19,776 nucleotides of DNA. It comes from RI-92 sp037384645. Its GTDB lineage: Bacteria > Pseudomonadota > Gammaproteobacteria > UBA6429 > Thiohalophilaceae. Location of the stretch: positions 1 to 19,776 of the forward strand of contig JARRNT010000063.1 in the NCBI GenBank assembly GCA_037384645.1, written 5' to 3'. Every line of letters starts with the position of its first letter. The stretch's first letter is position 1. This document shows positions 7,261 to 14,140 of this stretch, one piece after another. Made by a program: the position numbers and the translations under genes. The notes beneath the pieces were generated by a model that worked only from the letters and a program-made list of their open reading frames with translations, did no database searches and had not been told where the DNA came from.

Positions 7261-8139
7261 ATGAAGCAACATCGATTCCGAAAACTAAGGACACTCTTAC
7301 TGCTGGGCACGACCCTATTGCTTGGAGGATGCGGTAAGCAATGGATATTACTTCATCCCGCCGGCCCGATTGCCGCACATGAAAAAAACCTGATACTCAC
7401 CGCATGGTGGTTGATGGTCCTGGTTGCATTACCGGTATTCGTCCTCACCATCTGGTTCGCGTGGCATTATCGCGCTTCCAATAAAAAGGCGAACTACCAG
7501 CCTAACTGGGATTTTTCCTGGAGTGTCGATGCCCTGATCTGGGTTCTCCCACTGGTTGGCGTCGCCATCCTGGCCTTCCTGTGCTGGACATCCACGCAAA
7601 GCCTCGCACCATATAAACCCATTGCATCCAAGAAGGCGCCCGTTGAAGTTGACGTGGTTGCCTTTGACTGGAAATGGCTGTTTATCTATCCAAAACAACA
7701 TATCGCCACAGTTAACCAGTTGGTCATTCCCGTTGGGCATCCGATTAACTTCAAGCTGACTTCTGATACCGTCATGACCTCCTTCTTCATTCCTGAAATG
7801 GGTTCACAAATCTATGCCATGTCCGGGATGAGAACGCGCCTGAACCTGATTGCTGACAAGCCTGGCACTTACCATGGTCAGAACATGCAGTTCAGTGGAC
7901 GCGGCTATGCTGATATGAACTTCAAGGTTTTAGCCAAGCAGGACGCGGGTTTCCAGGACTGGGTAGCTTCAGTGCAAAAATCCGACAAGAAATTCGACAT
8001 GACGGCGCTTGCGCAGCTGCAAAAACGAACTATTGCCAACCCGGTTGCGCACTATGGCTCAGTGAAGCCTCAGATGTTCCAGACCATTCTTGATCAATAT
8101 CGTTACAGCCATCACGACGGCAACAGGCCGGGCGCCTGA
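7261..8139 (+). CDS. cyoA: Cytochrome bo3 ubiquinol oxidase subunit II
   Basis: This is a 292-residue lipoprotein subunit of the quinol oxidase. It has a lipobox ending in LLGGC with C24 as the lipidated residue, two membrane helices (about 43-66 and 86-108), and a periplasmic cupredoxin domain with the family signatures VVAFDWKWLFIYP, SDTVMTSFFIPEMGSQIYAM and FSGRGYADMNFKV. The cysteine and histidine ligands of a CuA centre are absent, as expected for a quinol rather than cytochrome c oxidase. A C-terminal COX-aromatic-rich type tail follows. The ATG at 7261 is preceded by a purine-rich stretch (AGGGGGCTGAAGAAG). It is first in cyoABCD, 14 bp before cyoB. Confidence 0.96.
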   Translation: MKQHRFRKLRTLLLLGTTLLLGGCGKQWILLHPAGPIAAHEKNLILTAWWLMVLVALPVFVLTIWFAWHYRASNKKANYQPNWDFSWSVDALIWVLPLVGVAILAFLCWTSTQSLAPYKPIASKKAPVEVDVVAFDWKWLFIYPKQHIATVNQLVIPVGHPINFKLTSDTVMTSFFIPEMGSQIYAMSGMRTRLNLIADKPGTYHGQNMQFSGRGYADMNFKVLAKQDAGFQDWVASVQKSDKKFDMTALAQLQKRTIANPVAHYGSVKPQMFQTILDQYRYSHHDGNRPGA

Positions 8140-8153
8140 AAGGAGTTATAAAC

Positions 8154-10190
8154 ATGTTGGGGAATTTATCTTTATCGTCAATACCCTACCACAACCCCAT
8201 TATTATGGGCGCCGTAGGGTTTTCAATCCTGGTTGGATTAATCATCGTAGGAACTATCACCTATTACGGTAAATGGGGCTACCTCTATAAAGAATGGTTC
8301 TGTTCCGTCGACCACAAGCGGATTGGCGTAATGTACATCGTACTCGCCATGATCATGCTGTTACGCGGGTTTGCCGATGCCATCATGATGCGCGCCCAGC
8401 AGGCTATCGCCGTGGGTTCCAACCCGGGTTACCTGCCGCCTGAACACTTTGACCAGATCTTCAGTGCGCACGGGACCATCATGATCTTTTTCGTGGCTAT
8501 GCCATTCATGATCGGCCTGCTGAACATCGCCGTGCCTTTGCAAATCGGTGCACGTGACGTCGCATTCCCGTTTCTGAATTCAGTCAGTTTCTGGACGGCC
8601 GCCATCAGTGCCATCCTCATCATGATCTCACTGGGTATCGGTGAATTCTCACAGGCTGGCTGGACCGGATATCCGCCACTCAGTGAATTACCTAACGATC
8701 CTGGAACCGGCGTTGACTACTGGATCTGGGCGATTCAGATCAGTGGTATCGGTAGCTTGATGACGGGGATCAACTTCATGGTCACGATTCTGAAGCTGCG
8801 TGCGCCCGGCATGACCCTGATGAAAATGCCGGTCTTCACCTGGACGGCATTGTGCGCCAGCGCCCTCATCGTCCTGTCCTTCCCGATGCTGACCGTAACC
8901 CTGGCGTTGCTGACCATGGACCGCTACCTGGGAATGCACTTCTTTACCGCGGGACACGGCGGTAACCTGATGATGTATACCAACCTGTTCTGGACCTGGG
9001 GCCACCCTGAAGTGTACCTGTTGATGGTACCGGCCTTTGGTGTTTTCTCGGAAGTCGTACCAACCTTCTCGGGCAAGCGTCTGTACGGTTACACCTCCAT
9101 GGTCTGGGCCACGATCGCTATTGCCCTGCTGTCATTCGTAGTCTGGCTGCACCACTTCTTCACCATGGGTGCCAGTGCCAATGTCAACGCCTTCTTCGGT
9201 ATTACCACCATGATCATCGCAGTACCGACGGGCATTAAGCTCTTCAACTGGATATTCACCATGTTCCGCGGCCGAGTGCAATTTCACTCGGCGATGTACT
9301 GGACCCTGGGCTTCATTATCGCCTTTACTGTTGGCGGTATGACCGGTGTCCTGCTGTCCATTCCTGGCGCGGATTACCAGTTGCATAATACCGAACTGCT
9401 GGTTGCCCATTTCCATAACATGCTGATCCCCGGTGCGGTATTCGGTTACTTCGCAGGTTATACATACTGGTTCCCGAAAGCTTTTGGCTTCAAACTCAAT
9501 GAGCGCTGGGGTAAACGCGCCTTCTGGGGCTGGATGATCGGCTTTTTGCTTGCCTTCATGCCGCTGTACGCCCTGGGCCTGATGGGGATGCCACGTCGTA
9601 TGGACCACTATGCCAACCCGGCCTGGCATCCGTACCTGGTTGTCGCTTTCATTGGTGCGGTATTTATTCTCGGCGGCGTCATCGCTCAGATCATTCAGCT
9701 AGTCGTGAGTATTCGTGAGCGTAACGAGAATCGCGACCTGACCGGTGACCCATGGAATGGACGTACCCTGGAATGGGCCACGTCATCCCCACCACCGTAC
9801 TTTAACTTTGCGCGCCTGCCAGCTGTCCATCAGCTTGACGAGTTCTGCCATATGAAATCGGCCGGTACCGCCTACCAGCCTGCGGACAAGTTTTTTGACA
9901 TACATATGCCAAAGAATACCCCGGCAGGATTTTTCATCGGCATGCTCTGCTTTGCTTTCGGCTTTGCCATGATCTGGCATATCTGGTGGCTTGCCCTGGC
10001 TAGTGTCTTTGGAGTTATTACCACTGTAATCATCCGCGGTAGTGAAGACGAGCCGGAATATGTTGTCCCGGCCAGCGAACTGGAAAGCAGCCAGGCCCGC
10101 CGCCTGAAACAGGTTGCAACAGTTGAGCCAACTGCCAGCAGCTGCAATGACGACGGCGATGACAGCGAAGGCGCATATACCGCCGCGTAA
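8154..10190 (+). CDS. cyoB: Cytochrome bo3 ubiquinol oxidase subunit I
   Basis: This is the 678-residue catalytic haem-copper subunit, which reduces O2 to water while oxidising ubiquinol and pumping protons. Key residues fall at the same numbers as in E. coli CyoB (numbering recalled): quinone-site R71, D75, H98; haem b ligands H106 and H421; CuB ligands H284, H333, H334 with cross-linked Y288; haem o ligand H419; proton-channel D135, E286 and K362. About fifteen membrane helices are expected. The C-terminus after about residue 630 is hydrophilic and acidic (CNDDGDDSEG) and likely lineage-specific. AGGAG (8141-8145) lies eight bases before the ATG. cyoC follows after 29 bp. Confidence 0.98.
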   Translation: MLGNLSLSSIPYHNPIIMGAVGFSILVGLIIVGTITYYGKWGYLYKEWFCSVDHKRIGVMYIVLAMIMLLRGFADAIMMRAQQAIAVGSNPGYLPPEHFDQIFSAHGTIMIFFVAMPFMIGLLNIAVPLQIGARDVAFPFLNSVSFWTAAISAILIMISLGIGEFSQAGWTGYPPLSELPNDPGTGVDYWIWAIQISGIGSLMTGINFMVTILKLRAPGMTLMKMPVFTWTALCASALIVLSFPMLTVTLALLTMDRYLGMHFFTAGHGGNLMMYTNLFWTWGHPEVYLLMVPAFGVFSEVVPTFSGKRLYGYTSMVWATIAIALLSFVVWLHHFFTMGASANVNAFFGITTMIIAVPTGIKLFNWIFTMFRGRVQFHSAMYWTLGFIIAFTVGGMTGVLLSIPGADYQLHNTELLVAHFHNMLIPGAVFGYFAGYTYWFPKAFGFKLNERWGKRAFWGWMIGFLLAFMPLYALGLMGMPRRMDHYANPAWHPYLVVAFIGAVFILGGVIAQIIQLVVSIRERNENRDLTGDPWNGRTLEWATSSPPPYFNFARLPAVHQLDEFCHMKSAGTAYQPADKFFDIHMPKNTPAGFFIGMLCFAFGFAMIWHIWWLALASVFGVITTVIIRGSEDEPEYVVPASELESSQARRLKQVATVEPTASSCNDDGDDSEGAYTAA

Positions 10191-10219
10191 CATAATTAAC
10201 TTTTATATCGGAGTAATAC

Positions 10220-10816
10220 ATGACTACTGATACTCTCCCGGCGCGTTATGCGCCAACCGAAGTGGTAAGCCACGCTGAACATGAAGAGAAGTTGATGTTC
10301 GGTTTCTGGCTTTACATCCTGAGTGACTGCATCCTGTTCTCGGGGCTGTTCGCAACCTATGCAGTTATTGGCCACAATACTGCCGGTGGACCAAGCGGTT
10401 ATGACCTGTTTGACCTGCGCTATGCACTCGTCGAAACCATGCTGCTGTTGTTCAGCAGCATCAGCTACGGTATCGCCATGATTGCGATGAAAGGCGACAA
10501 GCGCAGCCAGACTCTGTTCTGGCTTGTAGTCACCGCCCTGCTCGGTCTCGGCTTCATCCTGATGGAATTTCACGAATTCCACGACATGATCCTGGCCGGT
10601 AATGGTCCCCAGCGCAGCGGATTTTTGTCCGCATTCTTCACCCTGGTCGGTACCCACGGTGCTCACGTCTCTTTCGGCCTGCTCTGGATGGTCGTCATGA
10701 TGTTCCAGGTCGTACGCAAGGGCCTGACTGCACCCGTACAGTCACGCCTTTTACGCCTGAGCCTGTTTTGGCACTTTCTTGATATCGTGTGGATTGGCGT
10801 CTTCAGCGTCGTCTGA
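10220..10816 (+). CDS. cyoC: Cytochrome bo3 ubiquinol oxidase subunit III, C-terminus slightly cut
   Basis: This is a 198-residue subunit III with five membrane helices. It has the family patterns FGFWLYILSDCILFSGLFATYA, LVETMLLLFSSISYG, RSGFLSAFFTLVGTHGAHV and SLFWHFLDIVWIGVFSVV. GGAG (10210-10213) lies six bases before the ATG. The E. coli protein continues after FTVV with about six more residues (YLMGAM, recalled); here a TGA follows FSVV directly. That TGA overlaps the ATG of the next frame (TGATG). The missing tail is short, so the subunit may still fold. The cut coincides with a loss at the start of cyoD and is best read as one deletion. Confidence 0.95.
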   Translation: MTTDTLPARYAPTEVVSHAEHEEKLMFGFWLYILSDCILFSGLFATYAVIGHNTAGGPSGYDLFDLRYALVETMLLLFSSISYGIAMIAMKGDKRSQTLFWLVVTALLGLGFILMEFHEFHDMILAGNGPQRSGFLSAFFTLVGTHGAHVSFGLLWMVVMMFQVVRKGLTAPVQSRLLRLSLFWHFLDIVWIGVFSVV

Positions 10817-11037
10817 TGGTGATGAATAACAGTGCCTCCACTACCACACTGGTGGTCGTGATCTTTTCAACCGCGATTGTTCAGATCCTGGTGCACCTGC
10901 GTTATTTCCTGCATTTGCGCTTCACTCACGAACAACGCTGGGATGTTTTCACCTTTGTATTTACCGCAGCGATCGTGTTGATCCTGGTCTTTGGTTCAAT
11001 CTGGATTATGTTCAGCCTGAACCACCTGTTGATGTAA
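10816..11037 (+). CDS. cyoD: Cytochrome bo3 oxidase subunit IV, N-terminally truncated
   Basis: Residues 1-73 align with the last two thirds of CyoD: MVMNNSASTTT matches the loop after helix 1, then IFSTAIVQILVHLRYFLHL (helix 2), and FVFTAAIVLILVFGSIWIMFSLNHLL (helix 3). E. coli CyoD is about 109 residues with three helices; here the N-terminus and helix 1 (about 35 residues) are missing, and no trace remains upstream in any frame because cyoC occupies that DNA. The ATG at 10816 overlaps the cyoC stop and has no ribosome site, so translation would rely on coupling. A GTG start at 10789 in the same frame would only add a cyoC out-of-frame shadow. CyoD assists CuB binding/assembly in E. coli; function here is uncertain. 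Confidence 0.85.
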   Translation: MVMNNSASTTTLVVVIFSTAIVQILVHLRYFLHLRFTHEQRWDVFTFVFTAAIVLILVFGSIWIMFSLNHLLM

Positions 11038-11054
11038 CGACATCCCCTGGCTTT

Positions 11055-11079
11055 GCGCCTGTCCTCACTGGGCAGGCGC
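11055..11079 (+). terminator. Strong hairpin after cyoD
   Basis: GCGCCTGTCC (11055-11064) and GGGCAGGCGC (11070-11079) form a 10-bp GC-rich stem with one G-U pair and loop TCACT, 17 bases after the cyoD stop. No T-run follows, so termination may be weak or the hairpin may stabilise the mRNA 3' end. Confidence 0.5.
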
Positions 11080-11267
11080 ATCCGCCATTCCCCTCCCGTT
11101 CTTTTCACAAGCACATCGCCATTTGCATACCCGATCCACCCTGATGACAGCCCCAATCCGCCTGTCAGGACACCTTAAACCCTGGATCTCTTCATGAATA
11201 CTGGAAACAGGGCCTTTTAATTCCGGTCAACATGCATGAAAATAGCGTGCAGTTTCATGTCAATGGA

Positions 11268-11296
11268 TTGGACAGAAACCAGCCAATTTTTAATAC
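11268..11296 (+). promoter_or_regulatory. Candidate sigma70 promoter
   Basis: TTGGAC (11268-11273), a 17-bp spacer and TAATAC (11291-11296) match the consensus well. Transcription would begin only about ten bases before the ATG at 11314, leaving almost no leader, so either the mRNA is nearly leaderless or the match is chance. Confidence 0.4.
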
Positions 11297-11313
11297 AGGA
11301 AACCGGTTAGCAC

Positions 11314-11724
11314 ATGAGCCTCGAATCAGGTAAAAACACCGCCACCTTAATCGCTTTTGTGTTAGCACCGCTGGTTAGCGCACTACTCTACCCGTTTACC
11401 TCACCAGCATTTCACGATATGGATATCATCGATTTTGGTGTCTCCGTCACCCTGTTTTATTTTTTCTGCAGTCTGGCTACCCTGGTTGCCGGAATGCCGC
11501 TCTATTTTATATTACGGCGTTTTAACCTGGTGCGTTGGTGGACGGCCACCACTTGCGGAATCGTCATCGGTGCTATCGTCGCTGTCCTGGTCAGCTTGAA
11601 TAATCCCGTACATGACAAATCGCTGGTCTTTTTCGCCAGCGTAGGTGCCATTACCGGCTTTTGTTTCTGGCTATTTCGTTATCTTGGCAAACGATACGCC
11701 CGCCCCAGCGACCCGGAATCCTGA
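11314..11724 (+). CDS. Small four-helix membrane protein, unknown
   Basis: This 136-residue protein is not recognised. It has about four hydrophobic segments: ATLIAFVLAPLVSALLYPF (10-28), VTLFYFFCSLATLVAGMPLYFIL (about 45-67), ATTCGIVIGAIVAVLVSL (about 78-95) and SLVFFASVGAITGFCFWLF (about 102-120). Basic residues in RRFNLVRWW and the tail (RYLGKRYAR) suggest cytoplasmic loops by the positive-inside rule. ATG 11314 has only a distant AGGA upstream. It follows the oxidase operon but is separated from it by 276 bp and a hairpin, so it is probably a separate unit. Confidence 0.65.
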   Translation: MSLESGKNTATLIAFVLAPLVSALLYPFTSPAFHDMDIIDFGVSVTLFYFFCSLATLVAGMPLYFILRRFNLVRWWTATTCGIVIGAIVAVLVSLNNPVHDKSLVFFASVGAITGFCFWLFRYLGKRYARPSDPES

Positions 11725-11805
11725 CCTGAAGCTCCTGTCCGGCTCGCAGCATGGGCTGTGCAGCTTACGGGCCACAGGATTTAAAGTTAGCGTAAGAGAC
11801 TGTAT

Positions 11806-11833
11806 TTGCTAGATTTTATTGAACCATTATAAT
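11806..11833 (+). promoter_or_regulatory. Candidate sigma70 promoter for the methyltransferase
   Basis: TTGCTA (11806-11811), 16-bp spacer and a perfect TATAAT (11828-11833). A transcript starting near 11840 could not use the in-frame TTG at 11819, which supports the downstream ATG at 11939 as the translation start. Confidence 0.5.
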
Positions 11834-11938
11834 GCTAGACATCCAGTCTGGGTAAACAGGCACGTGTCTGGTAAAATGCTGACTATCATCCCGTATTTAA
11901 TAGAGGGCCAATTTGCAACGACCACGAAGTGGAGAAAG

Positions 11939-12718
11939 ATGCTAAAACGACACAGAATCCAATTTCCAAAAACCGAATCATCCAAACTCGATCAAGACGA
12001 AGTCTATTTTTATCTGCAAGGCTCAGAGAGCAAACGCAAAATCAGGTTTCACGACTACGACGCTATCTACCAGGTGCCTGGCCTGTATGAACAGGTCTTT
12101 TACGACAGACTGAAGTGCAATTCGCCAACTAAGGTCACATCCATTCTGGCAGCAGCGATCAGGCAATCGGAGAACAAATTTTCCCAGTTGCGCGTCCTTG
12201 ACCTGGGTGCTGGCAACGGCATGATGGGGGAAGAGCTGAAAAAACTTGGTGTTGCACGCCTGGTCGGTGTCGATATCATTCCCGAAGCTTATGACGCGAC
12301 TGTTCGCGATCGTCCCGGCCTCTACGACGCCTATTATGTCGAAGATTTTACCAATCTCAACGATGAACAGCGTGAGGAAATTGCCTCATGGCAATGCGAC
12401 TGTATGGTTACCGTCGCCGCGCTCGGATTTGGCGATATTCCTGCCCGGGCATTTATCGAGGCATTTAATATTATCAAGCCAGAGGGCTGGATCGGCTTTA
12501 ATATCAAGGAAAGCTTTTTTGACAGTACCGACAGGACCGGTTTTTCAACCATGATCCGCGAGTTGATTTTCTCCAAATATCTGGACGTCTATCACATCGA
12601 ACGCTATCGGCATCGCCTGTCGGTTGAAGGTATACCGCTTTACTACCTGGCCATTGCCGGCCGCAAGAATGCAGACGTACCTGAAGACTTTCTGGCCCGA
12701 AAAGGTATCGCGAGCTAA
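11939..12718 (+). CDS. Class I SAM-dependent methyltransferase
   Basis: Taking the ATG at 11939, the protein has 259 residues. Motif I is VLDLGAGNGMMGEEL (V86-D88-G90-G92-G94), which binds S-adenosylmethionine. The acidic ribose-binding residue is D112 in LVGVDIIPEAYD. The later strand VTVAALGFGDIP and the IIKPEGWIGFNI stretch complete the Rossmann-like fold. An upstream region (HDYDAIYQVPGLYEQVFYD) resembles the entry segment of small-molecule methyltransferases. Substrate unknown. The frame extends upstream to a TTG at 11819, but ATG 11939 has GGAG (11931-11934) and the TATAAT at 11828 would otherwise lie inside the gene. ATG 11876 is a second alternative. Confidence 0.8.
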   Translation: MLKRHRIQFPKTESSKLDQDEVYFYLQGSESKRKIRFHDYDAIYQVPGLYEQVFYDRLKCNSPTKVTSILAAAIRQSENKFSQLRVLDLGAGNGMMGEELKKLGVARLVGVDIIPEAYDATVRDRPGLYDAYYVEDFTNLNDEQREEIASWQCDCMVTVAALGFGDIPARAFIEAFNIIKPEGWIGFNIKESFFDSTDRTGFSTMIRELIFSKYLDVYHIERYRHRLSVEGIPLYYLAIAGRKNADVPEDFLARKGIAS

Positions 12719-12733
12719 AATCCATCCAGACTG

Positions 12734-12783
12734 CACCTGCCTAAGCGCAGGTGACAGGCTGGTATGGCAGGAATCCCCTGTCA
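12734..12783 (+). terminator. Twin hairpins after the methyltransferase gene
   Basis: CACCTGC (12734-12740) with GCAGGTG (12747-12753) is a perfect 7-bp stem with loop CTAAGC. The overlapping TGACAGG (12752-12758) pairs perfectly with CCTGTCA (12777-12783) across 18 bases. A third weaker stem, TGTGC/GCACA, lies at 12812-12827. No T-run follows, so Rho-independent termination is uncertain. Confidence 0.4.
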
Positions 12784-12909
12784 GACCAATCACTGAGTAT
12801 ATATATGGTTTTGTGCCATAAAGCACATATCCTGGAATCTAGACGCGATCCTGCGGGCCCAGATGTGGCAAAATAATAAACAAGAGCAAATCATCGCACG
12901 AGGAGCACA

Positions 12910-13455
12910 ATGAAAACTCAACTGACTCTGGCGCTATGTGCCATGTTTGTGGCTGGTGCAGGCCATGCTGCAGAAAACCAGAGCCGGCTCGCCAACGAGC
13001 TTGAACGTGTCTCGGCACACATCGGCTCACATCCTGATGAACGCGCGGTTGCCAAATCGCTTTATCATCAGGTCCGTGCACACGTGAAGGTGACCCGCCA
13101 TAACCTCAAGCCAACGGAAATTAACCAACGGGTACGTGAATATATTTCCAAAAAATATACTCCCCTGCTGCTCCTGAAATATTCAGAGGTATCCAATAAA
13201 ATGAAAGAGGCAAACCGCCATTTCAGTGACTGCAGCAAACCGGAACCATTCAGGTATTCCGAGCATGTCGAAACAGCCATGTGTACTGTCCTGCACAAGG
13301 GTTATATCCACGTACGCTACCTGGTCAACGAACAGCAACACGGCTGGGAAGAAACGTCAGAATTTGTCTTTCGCCATGAACACCAAACACTCAAACTAAT
13401 CGGTATCAAGCTGAACCTGAAGAAGAATCAGAAAGTTCATGTAGATGGCATTTAA
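12910..13455 (+). CDS. Periplasmic protein of unknown function
   Basis: This 181-residue protein is not recognised. It has a clear Sec signal peptide: basic K2, a hydrophobic core TLALCAMFVAGAG and a cleavage site after GHA (A20). The mature part begins with an amphipathic helical stretch rich in Arg, His and Glu. It contains two cysteines, C108 and C125, which could form a disulfide in the periplasm. The C-terminal part alternates in a beta-like pattern (YIHVRYLVNEQQ, TSEFVFRHEHQTLKLIGIKL). GAGGAG lies about eight bases before the ATG. The next gene, also exported, follows after 81 bp in the same direction. Confidence 0.75.
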   Translation: MKTQLTLALCAMFVAGAGHAAENQSRLANELERVSAHIGSHPDERAVAKSLYHQVRAHVKVTRHNLKPTEINQRVREYISKKYTPLLLLKYSEVSNKMKEANRHFSDCSKPEPFRYSEHVETAMCTVLHKGYIHVRYLVNEQQHGWEETSEFVFRHEHQTLKLIGIKLNLKKNQKVHVDGI

Positions 13456-13536
13456 ACTGATGACCAGGCTATTCCGGTGGCGAGTACACTCGTTATCGGA
13501 TTGAATCGCTCAGCATCCCGCAGAAGGAAGCGATTC

Positions 13537-13875
13537 ATGCATACAATATTGCTATCTGCCGCGTTGGTGGTCCCCCTGCTTGTTCCGGCCAACAAGCCGA
13601 ATCAACACTTATCATGCAGTCGGTATGGAACGACCTATTACTGCAACAATGGCAAAATCTACAGCCGCTACGGCAATACGATTTATGATCGAAAGGGCCA
13701 TGCCTGGTCGCGTTATGGCTCCACCTACTATGACCAGGATGGCAATGCCTATAGCCAGTACAATGCGAGTGTTTACGATCAGCAGGCACATGAGTGGACA
13801 CGTTATGGTGGAAATATCTATACCCCCGGCAATGCGGTCTGCAGTGTTTACGACAAAACCCTGTATTGCCCGTAA
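13537..13875 (+). CDS. Small exported protein of 15-residue YG/YD repeats
   Basis: Using ATG 13537 (AAGGAAG just upstream) gives 112 residues; the frame opens earlier at 13477 without a ribosome site. Residues 1-18 look like a signal peptide (HTILLSAALVVPLLVPA). Five exact-length 15-residue repeats follow from residue 28 to 102, plus a partial sixth, each of the type S-R-Y-G-x-x-x-Y-D-x-x-G-x-x-Y/W. Four cysteines (C27, one in the first repeat, one ending the fifth, and one near the C-terminus) sit only at the ends, as if capping the repeat block with disulfides. No catalytic motif is seen. It resembles short beta-hairpin repeat proteins; the family is not recognised. Confidence 0.7.
   Translation: MHTILLSAALVVPLLVPANKPNQHLSCSRYGTTYYCNNGKIYSRYGNTIYDRKGHAWSRYGSTYYDQDGNAYSQYNASVYDQQAHEWTRYGGNIYTPGNAVCSVYDKTLYCP
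13618..13872 (+). repeat. 45-bp tandem coding repeats
   Basis: Units start at 13618, 13663, 13708, 13753 and 13798, with a partial unit at 13843. The register is exact, with no indels, while the DNA has diverged and the aromatic and glycine positions are kept. This indicates an old duplication under protein-level selection. Confidence 0.8.
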
Positions 13876-14140
13876 TTATCTTCGCCGGTTAGCTGCTGCA
13901 ACCGCGAAATAAAGATGAAATTTTGACCTGACATAGGGGGCATTGCCTGTCCTGGCAGGTTCGAATACCCGCTCACAGACAGTCCTTCAATGTTCGTTGG
14001 CCAGGCGCCGGATAGCTTTGAATCCGATTTATAACGGGCATCCTGTCGCTAATCTGAGCTGGGCCACAATAATGCCTGCATCGCAGGTGCAGACAGTTAT
14101 ATACTCTGGTCAGTTAATCAATTTTTCTCAAACCAACAAG

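Noticed and set aside
9132..9629. 165-codon minus-strand open frame
   Set aside because: It lies wholly within cyoB, whose metal-ligand residues are all intact, and it shows no motifs of its own.
10196..10666. 156-codon minus-strand open frame
   Set aside because: It is antisense to cyoC and Gln/Glu/His-rich as expected from the complement of a membrane protein gene.
10789..11037. GTG start for cyoD at 10789
   Set aside because: The extra nine residues are a frame-shifted reading of the cyoC end and match nothing in CyoD. The ATG at 10816 overlapping the cyoC stop is more plausible.
7261..11037. Cytochrome c oxidase (aa3) rather than quinol oxidase
   Set aside because: Subunit II lacks CuA cysteine and histidine ligands, and subunit I carries the quinone-site residues R71, D75 and H98.
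11819..11938. Upstream TTG start for the methyltransferase
   Set aside because: A TATAAT box lies just inside it and there is no ribosome site; the ATG at 11939 has GGAG upstream.
13943..14140. 66-residue N-terminal extension of the permease
   Set aside because: It is polar and atypical of the family, while the canonical first helix begins directly after ATG 14141.
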